From: Pseudomonadota bacterium
GTDB lineage: Bacteria > Pseudomonadota > Gammaproteobacteria > Xanthomonadales > Rhodanobacteraceae
Length of the DNA: 64,000 nt
Assembly: GCA_023430685.1 (NCBI GenBank)
Contig: JAEYZH010000082.1
Coordinates: forward strand, 1-64,000
Direction of reading: 5' to 3'
Positions 43,557 to 53,000 of the stretch are shown here, in pieces (position 1 is the stretch's first letter; each line of letters opens with the position of its first letter). A program made the translations under genes and the position numbers. The notes below the pieces were generated by a model. That model was not told the origin of the DNA, did no database searches, and saw nothing but the letters and a program-made list of their open reading frames with translations.

Positions 43557-43680
43557 CGTTCGCACTGAGCGCAGCGGCCGCAGGCCGCGGAGTCGAAGTG
43601 CCCGATTGCACAAAGCTTCGTGCAATGCCCTTCGACTCCGGCCTTCGGCCTGCGCTCAGGGCGAGCGGTGTGGGTGGGCC
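43557..43680 (-). repeat. Palindromic repeat family B, single copy
   Basis: Contains GCAGCGGCCGCAGGCCGCGG, GAGTCGAAGTGCCCGATTGC, then GCAATGCCCTTCGACTCCGG and CCTTCGGCCTGCGCTCAGGG, so the halves fold on each other. Fragments of its outer end continue to 43760. The gap 43432-43779 contains no gene. Two copies in the other orientation lie at 55993-56260. Confidence 0.85.
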
Positions 43681-43779
43681 TGCCCCAGGGCGAATGGTGT
43701 GGGTGGGGCCTGTGCTCAGGACGAACGGTGTGCGTCGGACCCGCGCTCATGACGACCGGGTGGTCGCCGGGTTCCTCAT

Positions 43780-44706
43780 TCACGCAAACCCGTACGGCAG
43801 GTTCGGCGAGCTCACGACGCGTTCGCCGACCGTATCGCCGCGCAGGAAGCGCAGCGAGCCATCGATGACCTCGGGTGCATCGAGGATACGGTGGTGGCCG
43901 AGTCCGGTGGTCGTCAGCAGGCGCGCGCCGTGCCAGTGGCGTGCGTAGCGCTCGCCTTCGGCCCACGGCACTTCGCGGTCACCGAGGTCGTGCACGATGA
44001 GCGCGGGTCGCGCGATGTGCGGCGCATGCAGGTGCGCCTGCAACTCTGCGGCGCGCGGGGCGTGGGTGGCTTCGTATTCTTCGAACAGGCGCGCGCCAAG
44101 ATGCTCGGCGAGGCCGACGAAGCGGGCAAAGCGCGACGCCGCCGCATGCGGATCGGCTGCGGGCGCGACGAGGATCGCGCGTTGCGCGGCCACGCCCTGC
44201 GAGAGCGCCAGCATCGTCGCCGCGCCGCCGAGCGAATGGCCGACGATTGCCGCGGCCTCGCCATGGCGGCGCGCGACCGCGCCGAGTGCGTTCGCGAAGT
44301 CCGGCAGGTTCGAACGACGTCCGCTGCTGCGGCCGTGCCCGACCTGGTCGAACGCGACGACCGCATGGCCGCTCGCACGCAGCGCCGCGATCCACGGCAC
44401 GATGCGCAGCGCATGGCTCGACCAGCCGTGCGCGAACAGCACGTACGGTTCGCGCGACGGATCGCCCCAGGTGTAGAGCGCGAGCCGCTCGCTGCCGTAC
44501 GCGAAGTCGCTCATGCGCGCGCCTTCGTCGGCAGCTGCAACCGCACGCTCGCGCGAGCTCGCGAGCGGCGTGCAGAACAGTTCGTACGCGCGATGCAGCG
44601 TCGCGCGCGGATGCAGCCAGCTGCCGAGCGCGAAGCGTGCGCGCAGCGCGAGCAGACGATGGTTTCGAACGATCGTGCTATTCCTCGGGACAGCGGTCGT
44701 GGTCAT
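43780..44706 (-). CDS. Alpha/beta hydrolase
   Basis: A 308-residue serine hydrolase. The oxyanion segment is [13 protein letters not shown], the nucleophile elbow [11 protein letters not shown] (Ser near 158), the acid [11 protein letters not shown] and the catalytic His TGLGHHRIL near 277. The first ~60 residues ([20 protein letters not shown]) form an N-terminal extension seen in a group of hydrolases of unknown substrate found beside TetR regulators. It is the second gene of an operon, 17 nt after the TetR stop, with GAGG upstream of ATG 44706. A copy of the presumed TetR site lies in its first codons. Confidence 0.85.
   Translation of the reverse strand: MTTTAVPRNSTIVRNHRLLALRARFALGSWLHPRATLHRAYELFCTPLASSRERAVAAADEGARMSDFAYGSERLALYTWGDPSREPYVLFAHGWSSHALRIVPWIAALRASGHAVVAFDQVGHGRSSGRRSNLPDFANALGAVARRHGEAAAIVGHSLGGAATMLALSQGVAAQRAILVAPAADPHAAASRFARFVGLAEHLGARLFEEYEATHAPRAAELQAHLHAPHIARPALIVHDLGDREVPWAEGERYARHWHGARLLTTTGLGHHRILDAPEVIDGSLRFLRGDTVGERVVSSPNLPYGFA
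44666..44682. promoter_or_regulatory. Second copy of the presumed TetR operator
   Basis: CGAACGATCGTGCTATT, identical over 17 nt to the reverse complement of 45336-45352. It lies in codons 9-14 of the hydrolase gene. The core ACGATCGT is palindromic. Confidence 0.55.
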
Positions 44707-44723
44707 GGCAACCTCGGGGTTCG

Positions 44724-45326
44724 TCAGGGGGTTTGGCTGGCGAGCAGTCGTTCGAGTGCACGATCGGCGTGCGCGCGCGCGACCTCGGGTTCGAACAGTC
44801 GGATATCGGTGTGCAGCGCGAGCGCAATGCCGAAGATCTCGAACGACATCTGCGCGGCATCGGTGTCGCTACGCAGTTCGCCGGTTTCGACCGCCATGTT
44901 GATTGCGCGCGAGGTCGCATCGCGCCAGCGCTGCATCAGCGCGACGACCGCGTCGTGCAGCGGGCCCGGGCGCGAATCGAATTCGCCGATGGCGCCGTGG
45001 ATCAGGCAACCCTGGCGGTTGTCGCGGACCCAGTCGAACCAGCCCTGCCCCATCGCGCGCACGCGCGCGAGTCCGCGCGGCGCACGCACGGCGGGGATCA
45101 GCACCGATTCGCCGAAGCGCGTGGCGGCGCTCTCGAGCACGGCGAGCTGCAGGCCCTCGCGCGAGCCGAAATGCGCGAACACGCCGCTCTTGGACATTCC
45201 GACCGCCTGCGCGAGCTCGCCGATCGAGAGGCCTTCGAGGCCGTCGCGGCAGGCGATCGCGTAGGCGCGGTCGACGATCATCTCGCGCGTCGCGGCGCCC
45301 TTGGAGGTGGTCGGCAAGCTCGACAT
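44724..45326 (-). CDS. TetR-family transcriptional regulator
   Basis: A 200-residue repressor. The helix-turn-helix is [20 protein letters not shown] followed by [13 protein letters not shown] (residues about 32-65). The C-terminal ligand domain has [40 protein letters not shown]. The pattern is like TetR_C of regulators controlling hydrolases or efflux. ATG 45326 is taken because it directly precedes the N-terminal arm and lies 10 nt from the operator-like palindrome. It is followed by the hydrolase gene and is divergent from leucine dehydrogenase, so it may affect both. Confidence 0.88.
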   Translation of the reverse strand: MSSLPTTSKGAATREMIVDRAYAIACRDGLEGLSIGELAQAVGMSKSGVFAHFGSREGLQLAVLESAATRFGESVLIPAVRAPRGLARVRAMGQGWFDWVRDNRQGCLIHGAIGEFDSRPGPLHDAVVALMQRWRDATSRAINMAVETGELRSDTDAAQMSFEIFGIALALHTDIRLFEPEVARAHADRALERLLASQTP

Positions 45327-45335
45327 GGTGGCATA

Positions 45336-45352
45336 AATAGCACGATCGTTCG
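45336..45352. promoter_or_regulatory. Presumed TetR autoregulatory operator
   Basis: AATAGCACGATCGTTCG with palindromic core ACGATCGT, 10 nt upstream of the TetR start codon, in the position expected for autorepression. A 17-nt exact inverted copy is at 44666-44682. Confidence 0.65.
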
Positions 45353-45480
45353 TTTCATTGCAACGGCCCAAATGCCGGCGCGACACTGTCCCCGCCTGCG
45401 CGTCGGGACTACACTACGCGCCGCGTTGCGCCGGCGAGCCTCGGGCTCGGCCGGTTTCCAAAAGCGGTTCAACCCTTTAC

Positions 45481-45530
45481 GCCCATTCCGACCCGGTTCG
45501 CGCAGAGCGGCCGCCGCGGGTGGGCTTTTT
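45481..45530 (+). terminator. Terminator-like hairpin in the leucine dehydrogenase leader
   Basis: GCCCA (45481-45485) and CCCG (45492-45495) can pair with CGGG (45517-45520) and TGGGC (45521-45525), followed by TTTTT at 45526-45530. It ends 16 nt before the start codon, and no upstream plus-strand gene needs a terminator, so it could be an attenuator. The stem has a 6-nt bulge. Confidence 0.35.
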
Positions 45531-45546
45531 CGCGTCAGGAGTCGCC

Positions 45547-46650
45547 ATGATTTTCGAAACCGTCGCCAACACCGGTCACGAGCAGGTCGTGTTCTGCCAC
45601 AACAAGGACGCGGGCCTGAAGGCCATCATCGCGGTCCACAACAGCGTGCTCGGCCCGGCGCTCGGCGGCCTCCGCATGTGGCCGTACAAGAGCGAGGCGG
45701 AAGCGTTGAACGACGTGCTGCGCCTGTCGCGCGGCATGACCTACAAGAACGCGGTGGCCGGCCTCAACCTCGGCGGCGGCAAGGCGGTCATCATCGGCGA
45801 TCCGTCCAAGGACAAGTCCGAGGCGCTGTTCCGCGCGTTCGGTCGCTTCGTCAACTCGCTCAACGGCCGCTACATCACGGCCGAGGACGTCGGCATCGAC
45901 GTCAACGACATGGAGTGGGTGTTCCGCGAGACCGAGTTCGTGACCGGCGTTCACCAGGTGCACGGCGGCTCGGGCGATCCCTCTCCGTTCACCGCGTTCG
46001 GCACGCTGCAGGGCCTGATGGCCGCGCTGAACCACAAGTTCGGCAACGAGGACATCGGCAAGTACAGCTTCGCGGTGCAGGGCGCCGGCCACGTCGGCAT
46101 GGAGTTCATCAAGCTGCTGCGCGAACAGGGCGCGAAGGTGTTCGTCACCGACATCAACAAGGAACTCGTGCAGAAGGCGGTGGACGAGCACGGCTGCACC
46201 GCGGTCGGCCTCGACGAGATCTACGACGTCGACGCGGACGTCTACAGCCCCTGCGCGCTCGGCGGCACGCTCAACGAGGCGACCATCGACCGCATCAAGG
46301 CGAAGGTCATCTGCGGCGCCGCCAACAACCAGCTCGCGACCGACGCGATCGGCGACGAGCTCGCGCGCCGCGGCGTGCTGTACGCGCCCGACTACGCGGT
46401 CAACGCGGGCGGCGTGATGAACGTCTCGCTCGAGATCGACGGCTACAACCGCGAGCGCGCGATGCGCATGATGCGCACGATCTACTACAACCTCTCGCGC
46501 ATCTTCCAGATCGCCGACCGCGACCAGATCCCGACCTACAAGGCCGCCGATCGCATGGCCGAGGAACGCATCAGCGCAATCGGCAAGATCAAGCTGCCGA
46601 CGATGGGCAACAACGGGCCGCGCTTCCTCGGGCGCATGCGCGGGCAGTAG
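45547..46650 (+). CDS. ldh: Leucine dehydrogenase (Glu/Leu/Phe/Val family)
   Basis: A 367-residue NAD-dependent amino-acid dehydrogenase that deaminates leucine (and valine/isoleucine) to the 2-oxo acid. Conserved features: [20 protein letters not shown], catalytic lysines in [19 protein letters not shown] (near 68 and 80), [13 protein letters not shown], and the Rossmann loop [11 protein letters not shown] near 178, then NNQLA and NAGGVMNVS. The length matches leucine rather than glutamate dehydrogenases. ATG 45547 has AGGAG at 6 nt. It begins a leucine-degradation stretch with isovaleryl-CoA dehydrogenase next. The TTTTT hairpin just upstream may attenuate it. Confidence 0.9.
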   Translation: MIFETVANTGHEQVVFCHNKDAGLKAIIAVHNSVLGPALGGLRMWPYKSEAEALNDVLRLSRGMTYKNAVAGLNLGGGKAVIIGDPSKDKSEALFRAFGRFVNSLNGRYITAEDVGIDVNDMEWVFRETEFVTGVHQVHGGSGDPSPFTAFGTLQGLMAALNHKFGNEDIGKYSFAVQGAGHVGMEFIKLLREQGAKVFVTDINKELVQKAVDEHGCTAVGLDEIYDVDADVYSPCALGGTLNEATIDRIKAKVICGAANNQLATDAIGDELARRGVLYAPDYAVNAGGVMNVSLEIDGYNRERAMRMMRTIYYNLSRIFQIADRDQIPTYKAADRMAEERISAIGKIKLPTMGNNGPRFLGRMRGQ

Positions 46651-46662
46651 CGGGGAGCGGGG

Positions 46663-46764
46663 GCGAGGGGCGGCGGGCGAGGGACGAGTGCAAAGTCCGG
46701 ATTGCTCGCTCCGTTTGCCTGCCTCGCCTAAGCTTGTACCCTCATCCCTCGCCCCTCGTCCCTC
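46663..46764. repeat. Inverted CCCTCG-type repeat between ldh and ivd
   Basis: GCGAGGGGCGGCGGGCGAGG at 46663 onward (through GGACGAG to 46688) faces CTCATCCCTCGCCCCTCGTC at 46741 (to 46764). The ~50-nt loop contains no ORF. It fills nearly the whole 128-nt gap before the acyl-CoA dehydrogenase start. Confidence 0.75.
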
Positions 46765-46778
46765 AAAGCTTGCCGCCC

Positions 46779-47936
46779 ATGAAACCTTTCCCGCTCGGCG
46801 AAGACCTCGACCTCCTGCGCGAAAGCGTGCGCGCATTCGCCGAGAAGGAGATCGCGCCGCGCGCGGACCTGATCGACCGGGACAATGCGTTCCCGGCCGA
46901 CCTCTGGCGCAAGTTCGGCGAGATGGGCCTGCTCGGCCTCACGGTGTCGGGCGAGTACGGCGGATCCGAGCTCGGCTACCTCGCGCACGTGGTCGCGATG
47001 GAGGAGATCTCGCGCGCATCGGGTTCGGTCGGCCTGTCCTATGGCGCGCACTCGAACCTCTGCGTCAACAACATCTTCCATAACGCGAACGAAGCGCAGA
47101 AGCAGAAGTACCTGCCGAAGCTCTGCAGTGGCGAGTACGTCGGCGCGCTCGCGATGAGCGAACCCGGCGCGGGCTCGGACGTGGTCGGTTCGATGACCTG
47201 CCGCGCGGAACTGCGCGGCGACACCTGGGTCGCGAACGGCTCGAAGATGTGGATCACGAACGGCCCCGATGCGGACGTGCTGCTGGTCTACATGCGCACC
47301 GCGCACCGTCCCGCGGGTTCGCGCTGCATGACCGCGTTCCTCGTCGAGAAAGGCATGAAGGGCTTCTCGACCGCGCAGAAGCTCGACAAGCTCGGCATGC
47401 GCGGCTCCAACACCTGCGAGCTCGTGTTCGACGACTGCGAGATCCCCGACGCGAACCGCGTCGGCGAGGTCAACGAAGGCGTGCGCGTGCTCATGAGCGG
47501 CCTCGACACCGAGCGCCTCGTGCTCTCGGGTGGTCCGATCGGCCTGATGCAGGCCGCCGTCGATGCGGCCCTGCCCTACGTGCGCGAGCGCAAGCAGTTC
47601 AATGCGCCGATCGGCACGTTCGGCCTCATGCAGGGCAAGATCGCGGACATGTACACCGCGCTGCAATCGTCGCGCGCATACGCCTACCTCGTCGCGCAGA
47701 ACTACGACGCGGGCATCAAGTCGCGCATCGACCCCGCCTCGTGCCTGCTGCATGCCTCCCAGTCGGCGGTTCAGGTCGCGCTCGAGGCGATCCAGGCCCT
47801 CGGCGGCAACGGTTACATCAACGAGTACCCGGCCGGGCGCATCCTGCGCGACGCCAAGCTCTACGAGATCGGCGCCGGCACCAACGAGATTCGGCGCATG
47901 CTGATCGGGCGCGAGCTGTTCCACGGCAAATCCTGA
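46779..47936 (+). CDS. ivd: Isovaleryl-CoA dehydrogenase
   Basis: A 385-residue FAD-dependent acyl-CoA dehydrogenase, third step of leucine degradation (isovaleryl-CoA to 3-methylcrotonyl-CoA). The FAD segments [13 protein letters not shown] and [12 protein letters not shown] are present. The C-terminal loop reads [13 protein letters not shown] with Gly-Ala where medium-chain enzymes have the catalytic Glu; the base is instead in the helix [16 protein letters not shown] (Glu near 245), as in isovaleryl-CoA dehydrogenases. This substitution supports the specificity. ATG 46779 is preceded only by a weak purine stretch. It is co-directional with leucine dehydrogenase. Confidence 0.92.
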   Translation: MKPFPLGEDLDLLRESVRAFAEKEIAPRADLIDRDNAFPADLWRKFGEMGLLGLTVSGEYGGSELGYLAHVVAMEEISRASGSVGLSYGAHSNLCVNNIFHNANEAQKQKYLPKLCSGEYVGALAMSEPGAGSDVVGSMTCRAELRGDTWVANGSKMWITNGPDADVLLVYMRTAHRPAGSRCMTAFLVEKGMKGFSTAQKLDKLGMRGSNTCELVFDDCEIPDANRVGEVNEGVRVLMSGLDTERLVLSGGPIGLMQAAVDAALPYVRERKQFNAPIGTFGLMQGKIADMYTALQSSRAYAYLVAQNYDAGIKSRIDPASCLLHASQSAVQVALEAIQALGGNGYINEYPAGRILRDAKLYEIGAGTNEIRRMLIGRELFHGKS

Positions 47937-48063
47937 CGCGCGCGGCGCACGCCGGCGACGCAGCGCACAAAGTCCGCGCGCGGAATCCGCGCAAGTTCGG
48001 CCTTTGCGACGGCGTTCCACTTCCGCGCAACCGGAGTACACTCGGGGCGCAAGGGGACCCCGG

Positions 48064-49587
48064 ATGGATCGAGTGGACGGCCATCTCCACGAGGCGGGCG
48101 CGGAACACGGCGAAGACTTGCCGTGGAAGGTGCTCATTGTCGACGACGAGCCCGAAGTCCACGCGGTCACGCGCCTCGTGCTCGGCGGCTTCCGCTTCGA
48201 AGGCATACGGCTCGATTTCCTGAGCGCGCACAGCGCGGCCGAAGCGCGCAGCCTGCTTCGCCGGCACCCGGACATCGCGGTGCTGCTGCTCGACGTCGTC
48301 ATGGAATCCGAACAGGCCGGGCTCGAACTCGTGCGCGACGTGCGCGAGGAACTCGCCAACCCGTTCGTGCGGATCGTGCTGCGCACCGGCCAGGCCGGGC
48401 AGGCGCCCGAGCACGAGGTGATCGCCGCGTACGACATCAACGACTACAAGGAAAAGACCGAGCTCACGGCCGCGCGCCTCGCGACCACGATGTACGCGGC
48501 GCTGCGCGCATACCGCGACATGCGCACGATCGAGGCGCACCGGCTCGGGCTCGAAGGCGTGCTGCGCGCATCCGCGCAGGTGTTCGCGGGGCACGGCCCG
48601 CAGGATTTCGGCGCCTCGATGCTCGCGAGCCTCGGCGACCTCCTGATGCCCGAACGCGGGATGCTGCACTGCGTGGTGAAGGAGGATCCCGGCGCGGAGG
48701 GCGCGATGCGCATCGTCGCCGCGAGCGGCGTGTATGCCGATTCGGTGGGCCTGGACGCGGCCGAGGTGCTGCGCGATCCGGTCCTCCAGGCCGCGCGCGC
48801 GGCGCTGCGGGAGCGCCAGAACGTGTTCGCTCCGAACCATTGCGTGCTGGAGTTCCGGGACACGCGCCGCAACGAGCGTCTGCTGTTCATCGGCGACGGT
48901 TGCCGGCTGTCCGCGCTCGACCGCAAGCTCGTCGAGCTGTTCTGCACGAATGCAGCGACCGCACTCGAGAACCTGCAGCTGAGCGGCGACCTGCTGTCCT
49001 CGCAGCTCGAGATGGTCTACCTGCTCGCGGGCGCGGCGGAAACGCGCTCGCAGGAAACCGCCAACCACGTGCACCGCGTCGGCCTGCTCGCCGAGATGCT
49101 CGGGCATGCGCTCGGCCTCGACCGCGCCTACAGCGAAATGCTGCGCAGCGCCGCGCCGCTGCACGACATCGGCAAGATCGGCATTCCCGACACGATCCTC
49201 GGCAAGCCCGGCGCGCATACCGAGGAGGAGATGGCGGTCATGCGCACGCACGCGGAACTCGGCGCGCGCATGCTCGCCCATTCGGAGCGGCCGGTGATCA
49301 AGCTCGCCGCGGAAATCGCGGCGAGCCACCACGAGAACTGGGATGGCAGCGGCTACCCGCGCGGACTCGCGGCCGACGCGATCCCCGTGAGCGGCCGCAT
49401 CACGATGGTGGCCGACGTGTTCGACGCGCTCGGCAGCCGGCGCTGCTACAAGGAACCCTGGCCCGAGGCGGAGATCCGCGCGTTCATGCTCGCCGAACGC
49501 GGCCGCAAGTTCGATCCCGCGATCGTCGACCGACTGATCGAACGCTGGGACGATGCGATGAAGCTGCGCGAAGAGCTACCCGATTAG
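48064..49587 (+). CDS. Response regulator with REC, DUF3369 and HD-GYP domains
   Basis: A 507-residue regulator. Residues about 22-145 are a receiver (VLIVDDEPEVHAVTRLVLGG, phospho-Asp in VLLLDVVMESEQ; YDINDYKEK). DUF3369 follows (about 165-320), then an HD-GYP domain: HVHRVGLLAEML, APLHDIGKIGIP (HD), ASHHENWDGSGYPRGL (GYP) and MVADVFDALGS. All metal ligands and GYP are intact, so c-di-GMP phosphodiesterase activity is expected under phosphorylation control. ATG 48064 has AAGGGGA at 8 nt. No cognate kinase gene is adjacent, although a propeller sensor kinase is encoded downstream on the other strand. Confidence 0.92.
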   Translation: MDRVDGHLHEAGAEHGEDLPWKVLIVDDEPEVHAVTRLVLGGFRFEGIRLDFLSAHSAAEARSLLRRHPDIAVLLLDVVMESEQAGLELVRDVREELANPFVRIVLRTGQAGQAPEHEVIAAYDINDYKEKTELTAARLATTMYAALRAYRDMRTIEAHRLGLEGVLRASAQVFAGHGPQDFGASMLASLGDLLMPERGMLHCVVKEDPGAEGAMRIVAASGVYADSVGLDAAEVLRDPVLQAARAALRERQNVFAPNHCVLEFRDTRRNERLLFIGDGCRLSALDRKLVELFCTNAATALENLQLSGDLLSSQLEMVYLLAGAAETRSQETANHVHRVGLLAEMLGHALGLDRAYSEMLRSAAPLHDIGKIGIPDTILGKPGAHTEEEMAVMRTHAELGARMLAHSERPVIKLAAEIAASHHENWDGSGYPRGLAADAIPVSGRITMVADVFDALGSRRCYKEPWPEAEIRAFMLAERGRKFDPAIVDRLIERWDDAMKLREELPD

Positions 49588-49596
49588 CCGCGCATC

Positions 49597-49961
49597 GCGC
49601 AGGAAACCGGTCGCGCGACGGCATGCGAACCAACGCGATCGCGCACAGGGTGCGCTCCTACACGAATCGCATGGTAGGAGCCCACCTTGTGGGCGATCCG
49701 CGCAGGAAACCGGTCGCGCGGCGGCATGCGAACCGACGCGCATCGCGCACAGGGTGCGCTCCTGCACGAATCGCATGGTAGGAGCCCACCTTGTGGGCGA
49801 TCCGCGCAGGAAACCGGTCGCGCGGCGTCATGCGAACCGACGCGCATCGCGCACAGGGTGCGCTCCTACACGAGTCGCATGGTAGGAGCCCACCCTGTGG
49901 GCGATCCGCGCAGCGAACCGGTCGCGCGACGGCATGCGAATCGACGCGCATCGCGCACGGG
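49597..49961. repeat. Tandem array of ~104-bp palindromic repeats (family A), 3.5 copies
   Basis: Full units start at 49674, 49778 and 49882 with an exact 104-nt period; a partial unit precedes from 49597. Each starts GTAGGAGCCCACCTTGTGGG and ends GCGCACAGGGTGCGCTCCTA, with AAACCGGTCGCGCGGCGGCA in the middle. The orientation is opposite to the array at 13556-14020 and the tail between units is shorter. The gap 49588-50078 contains no gene. Confidence 0.9.
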
Positions 49962-49962
49962 C

Positions 49963-50083
49963 CGTAGGGTGGGTCGCAGCCGCGCAGCGGCGAGCCCCAC
50001 CGGCGCGATGCCCGGAGCGTCGCGTGGCTGTCGGCGATCGCGATGGTGGGGCTCGCGCCTGTGGCGCTGCGACCCACCCTACG
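49963..50083. repeat. Inverted repeat at the 3' end of the sensor kinase gene
   Basis: CGTAGGGTGGGTCGCAGC (49963-49980) and its perfect complement GCTGCGACCCACCCTACG (50066-50083). The right arm contains the stop codon of the sensor kinase gene. The ~85-nt loop includes a second weaker pairing (GGCGAGCCCCACC with GGTGGGGCTCGC). Confidence 0.85.
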
Positions 50084-53000
50084 CAGAGCCACTCGGCAAC
50101 CGCTCCGGAAACCGGATCCGGAAACGCGTGCCCTGCCCCGGCGTGCTTTCGCACTCGATGCTGCCGCCGAGCACCTGCGTCACCAGCGTGTACACGATGT
50201 GCATGCCGAGGCCCGAACCGCCCTGCCCGCGCTGCGTCGTGTAGAACGGCTCGTAGATGCGTGCGCGCACCGCGTCTTCCATGCCACGGCCATTGTCGGC
50301 GTACTCGAGCACGATCTCGCCATCGCCGCGCCGCACGCGCAACACGATGCTGCCCGCGACGCCCGGCGCGAACCCGTGCACGAGCGAGTTCATCACGAGG
50401 TTGGTGATGACCTGGTACAGCGCGCCGGGCGCGGTCTCGACGACGATACCCGGCGGGCAGTCGATCTCGATCCGGTGCGGCAGCTTGCGCAGCGACGGGC
50501 CGAGCGTGGTCAGGATCTCGTCGAGGCTCGCGCCGAGGTCGACCACGCGGCGATCCTCGGTCGACTGGTCCACCGCGATGCGCTTGAAGCTGCGCACGAG
50601 CCGGTCGGCGCGCTGCAGGTTGCGCAGGATCAGGTCGGAACTCTCCGAGGCGGTCGCGGCGAATGCGCCGACCACTTCGTCCGACACCTCGCCGCGTTGC
50701 ACGAGCGCGAGCAGCCGCTGCGCCTCCTCGCGCAGGTGCGAGGCCGCGGTCACGCCGATTCCGAGCGGCGTGTTGATCTCGTGCGCGATGCCCGCGACCA
50801 TGCCGCCGAGCGAAGCGAGCTTTTCCGACTCGAACAGGTGCCGCTGCGCCTGCGTGAGGCGCTCGAGCGTGGTGCGCAGCTCGACGTTCGCGTTCTGCAA
50901 CGCCGCGGTGCGCTGCTCGACGCGCGATTCGAGCTGCTCGTTGAGCGCGCGCAGCGCGGCCAGCGCATGGTTGAGCGCGGTGATGTCGGACGTGGTGCCG
51001 GTCATGCGCAACGCGCGCCCGTCCTCGTCGCGCTGCACGACGCGCCCGCGCGTCAGCAGCCAGGCCCATTGCCCGTTGCGGTCGAGCGTGCGGTAGCTCG
51101 CCTCGAACGAGGAGGCCTGTCCGCGCAGGTGGTCGCGCATCGCGCGTTCGAAGCGCGGCAGGTCGTCCGGATGCACGCTGCGGCGAAGGTCCTCCACGCT
51201 GTAGTCACCGGCCAGGTGCGTGACTTCGAGATGGTCCAGCTGGTTCTCGCGATGCACGCTGCCGGTCGCGATGTCCGCGTCCCAGAGTTCGCTGCCGCTG
51301 CCCCAGAGCGCGAGCTTGAGGCGCTCCTCGCTGAGACGGATCGCCTCCTGGTGCGCGCGCCGCTCGCGCAGGTTCGCGCGCAGCCGCAGGCCCACCAGCA
51401 GCGCGAGCGCGAGCAGCGCGAGTGCGTACATCGCGCGCGCAGCCGGCGACGCCCACGGCGCGGTCTGCACGTCGATGTCGACGAGCGCGGGCGCGCTCCA
51501 CTCGCCGCCCGCGCGTCGCGCGCGCACCGACAGCGCGTATTTCCCCGGCGTGAGGTCGGTGTAGGTCGCGACGCGGCGCGTCGAGGGCGTTTCGATCCAG
51601 CGCGTGTCGTGCGGGTCGAGGCGGTAGGCGTAGAGGACCGACGCGGGATCGGCGAACGCGAGCGCGCCGAATTCGAACGTCACGTTGTCCTGGTCATGCG
51701 CGAGCGTGACCGAACGCCCGCGCAGCAGGCTGCGCGTGAGGGGCGAGCTCGGGTCGCGCCATGCAGGCAGCACCGGGACGTTGCGCAGCAGCAGTCCGGT
51801 CACCATCGGTTGCGGGGTCGGTGGCGCGGTCACCGCGTCGGGATCGAACAGCGTGAAGCCGTCGAGCCCCCCGAACGCGATGCGGCCATCGGGCAGGCGC
51901 GCGAGCGAATTCAGCCAGTACCCGCCTTCCTGGGTACCGTCCTGCGCACCGAAGTTGAGGATCGCGCCGTCGCGATCGATGCGGCTGATGCCGGCGGTGG
52001 TGCTGGCCCAGACATGGCCGCGCGCGTCCTCGTGCAGCGCCCCGATCGCGTTCGCCGCGAGGCCCGCGCGCACGTCGATCACCTGGAAGCGCGAGCGGCC
52101 ATCCGCCTGCACGATGCGACGGTTGATGCCGCCTCCCTGGGTGCCGACCCAGAGCTCGCCGCGGCTGTCCTCGAGCAGGGTCGAGATCGAATTGCTCGAG
52201 AGCGAATCGGGATCGTTCGCGCGCGCGACGAAGCGCTCGAAGCGTCCGGTCGCGCGATCGTAGCGCTGCAACCCGCCGCGCGTGCCCATCCACAGTTCGC
52301 CCGCGCGCGTCTCCATCACCTGGCTGACGGAGTTGTCGCCGATGCTGGACGGATCCGCCGGGTCGTGGCGATGGTGCCGAAAACCGGTGCAGCCCGCGCA
52401 TCGTTCATCGACGCCGCGGTCGAGCGTGTAGACCCACAAGGTTCCCTGGCTGTCCTCGAACGCGCCAACCAGCATGTCGGACGCGAGGCTTTGCGGATCA
52501 CCCGCATGATGGCGGAAGTGTTCAAACCGGCTGCCGTCCGGCAGCATGCGGTCGAGTCCACCGCCGCTGGTCGCGATCCAGAGGCTGCCGTCGCGCGAGC
52601 GCATGAGGTTGCGCACGTAGTCGTGCCCGAGGCTGTCGCTGCGCAGCGGATCGTGTGCGTGGCGCTCGAGCACGCCGCGCGCGGGATCGATGCGCACGAG
52701 CCCGCCACCGTCGCCGAGGCCGACCCAGAGCGTGCCGTCCGCGTTCGCGACCAATCCGGGCACCGTGCGCGTCGGCAGCGTGCGCGGATCGCCGGGCACG
52801 TTGCGCACGCGCCCGAACGCACGCGTGCGCGGATCGTGCACGCTGAAGCCGTTGGTCCACGAACCGACCACCAGCAAGCCGTCGCGATCCTCGAACAGCG
52901 TCCACAGGCGGTTCGAGGCGATGCCATCGTCGCGCGCGGGATCGTGCCGGAACGGCTCGAACGCGCCCGACACCGTATCCATGCGCGCGAGACCGCGCGC

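Noticed and set aside
49597..49961. CRISPR-like array
   Set aside because: Same palindromic family with identical 'spacers' and a 104-nt period.
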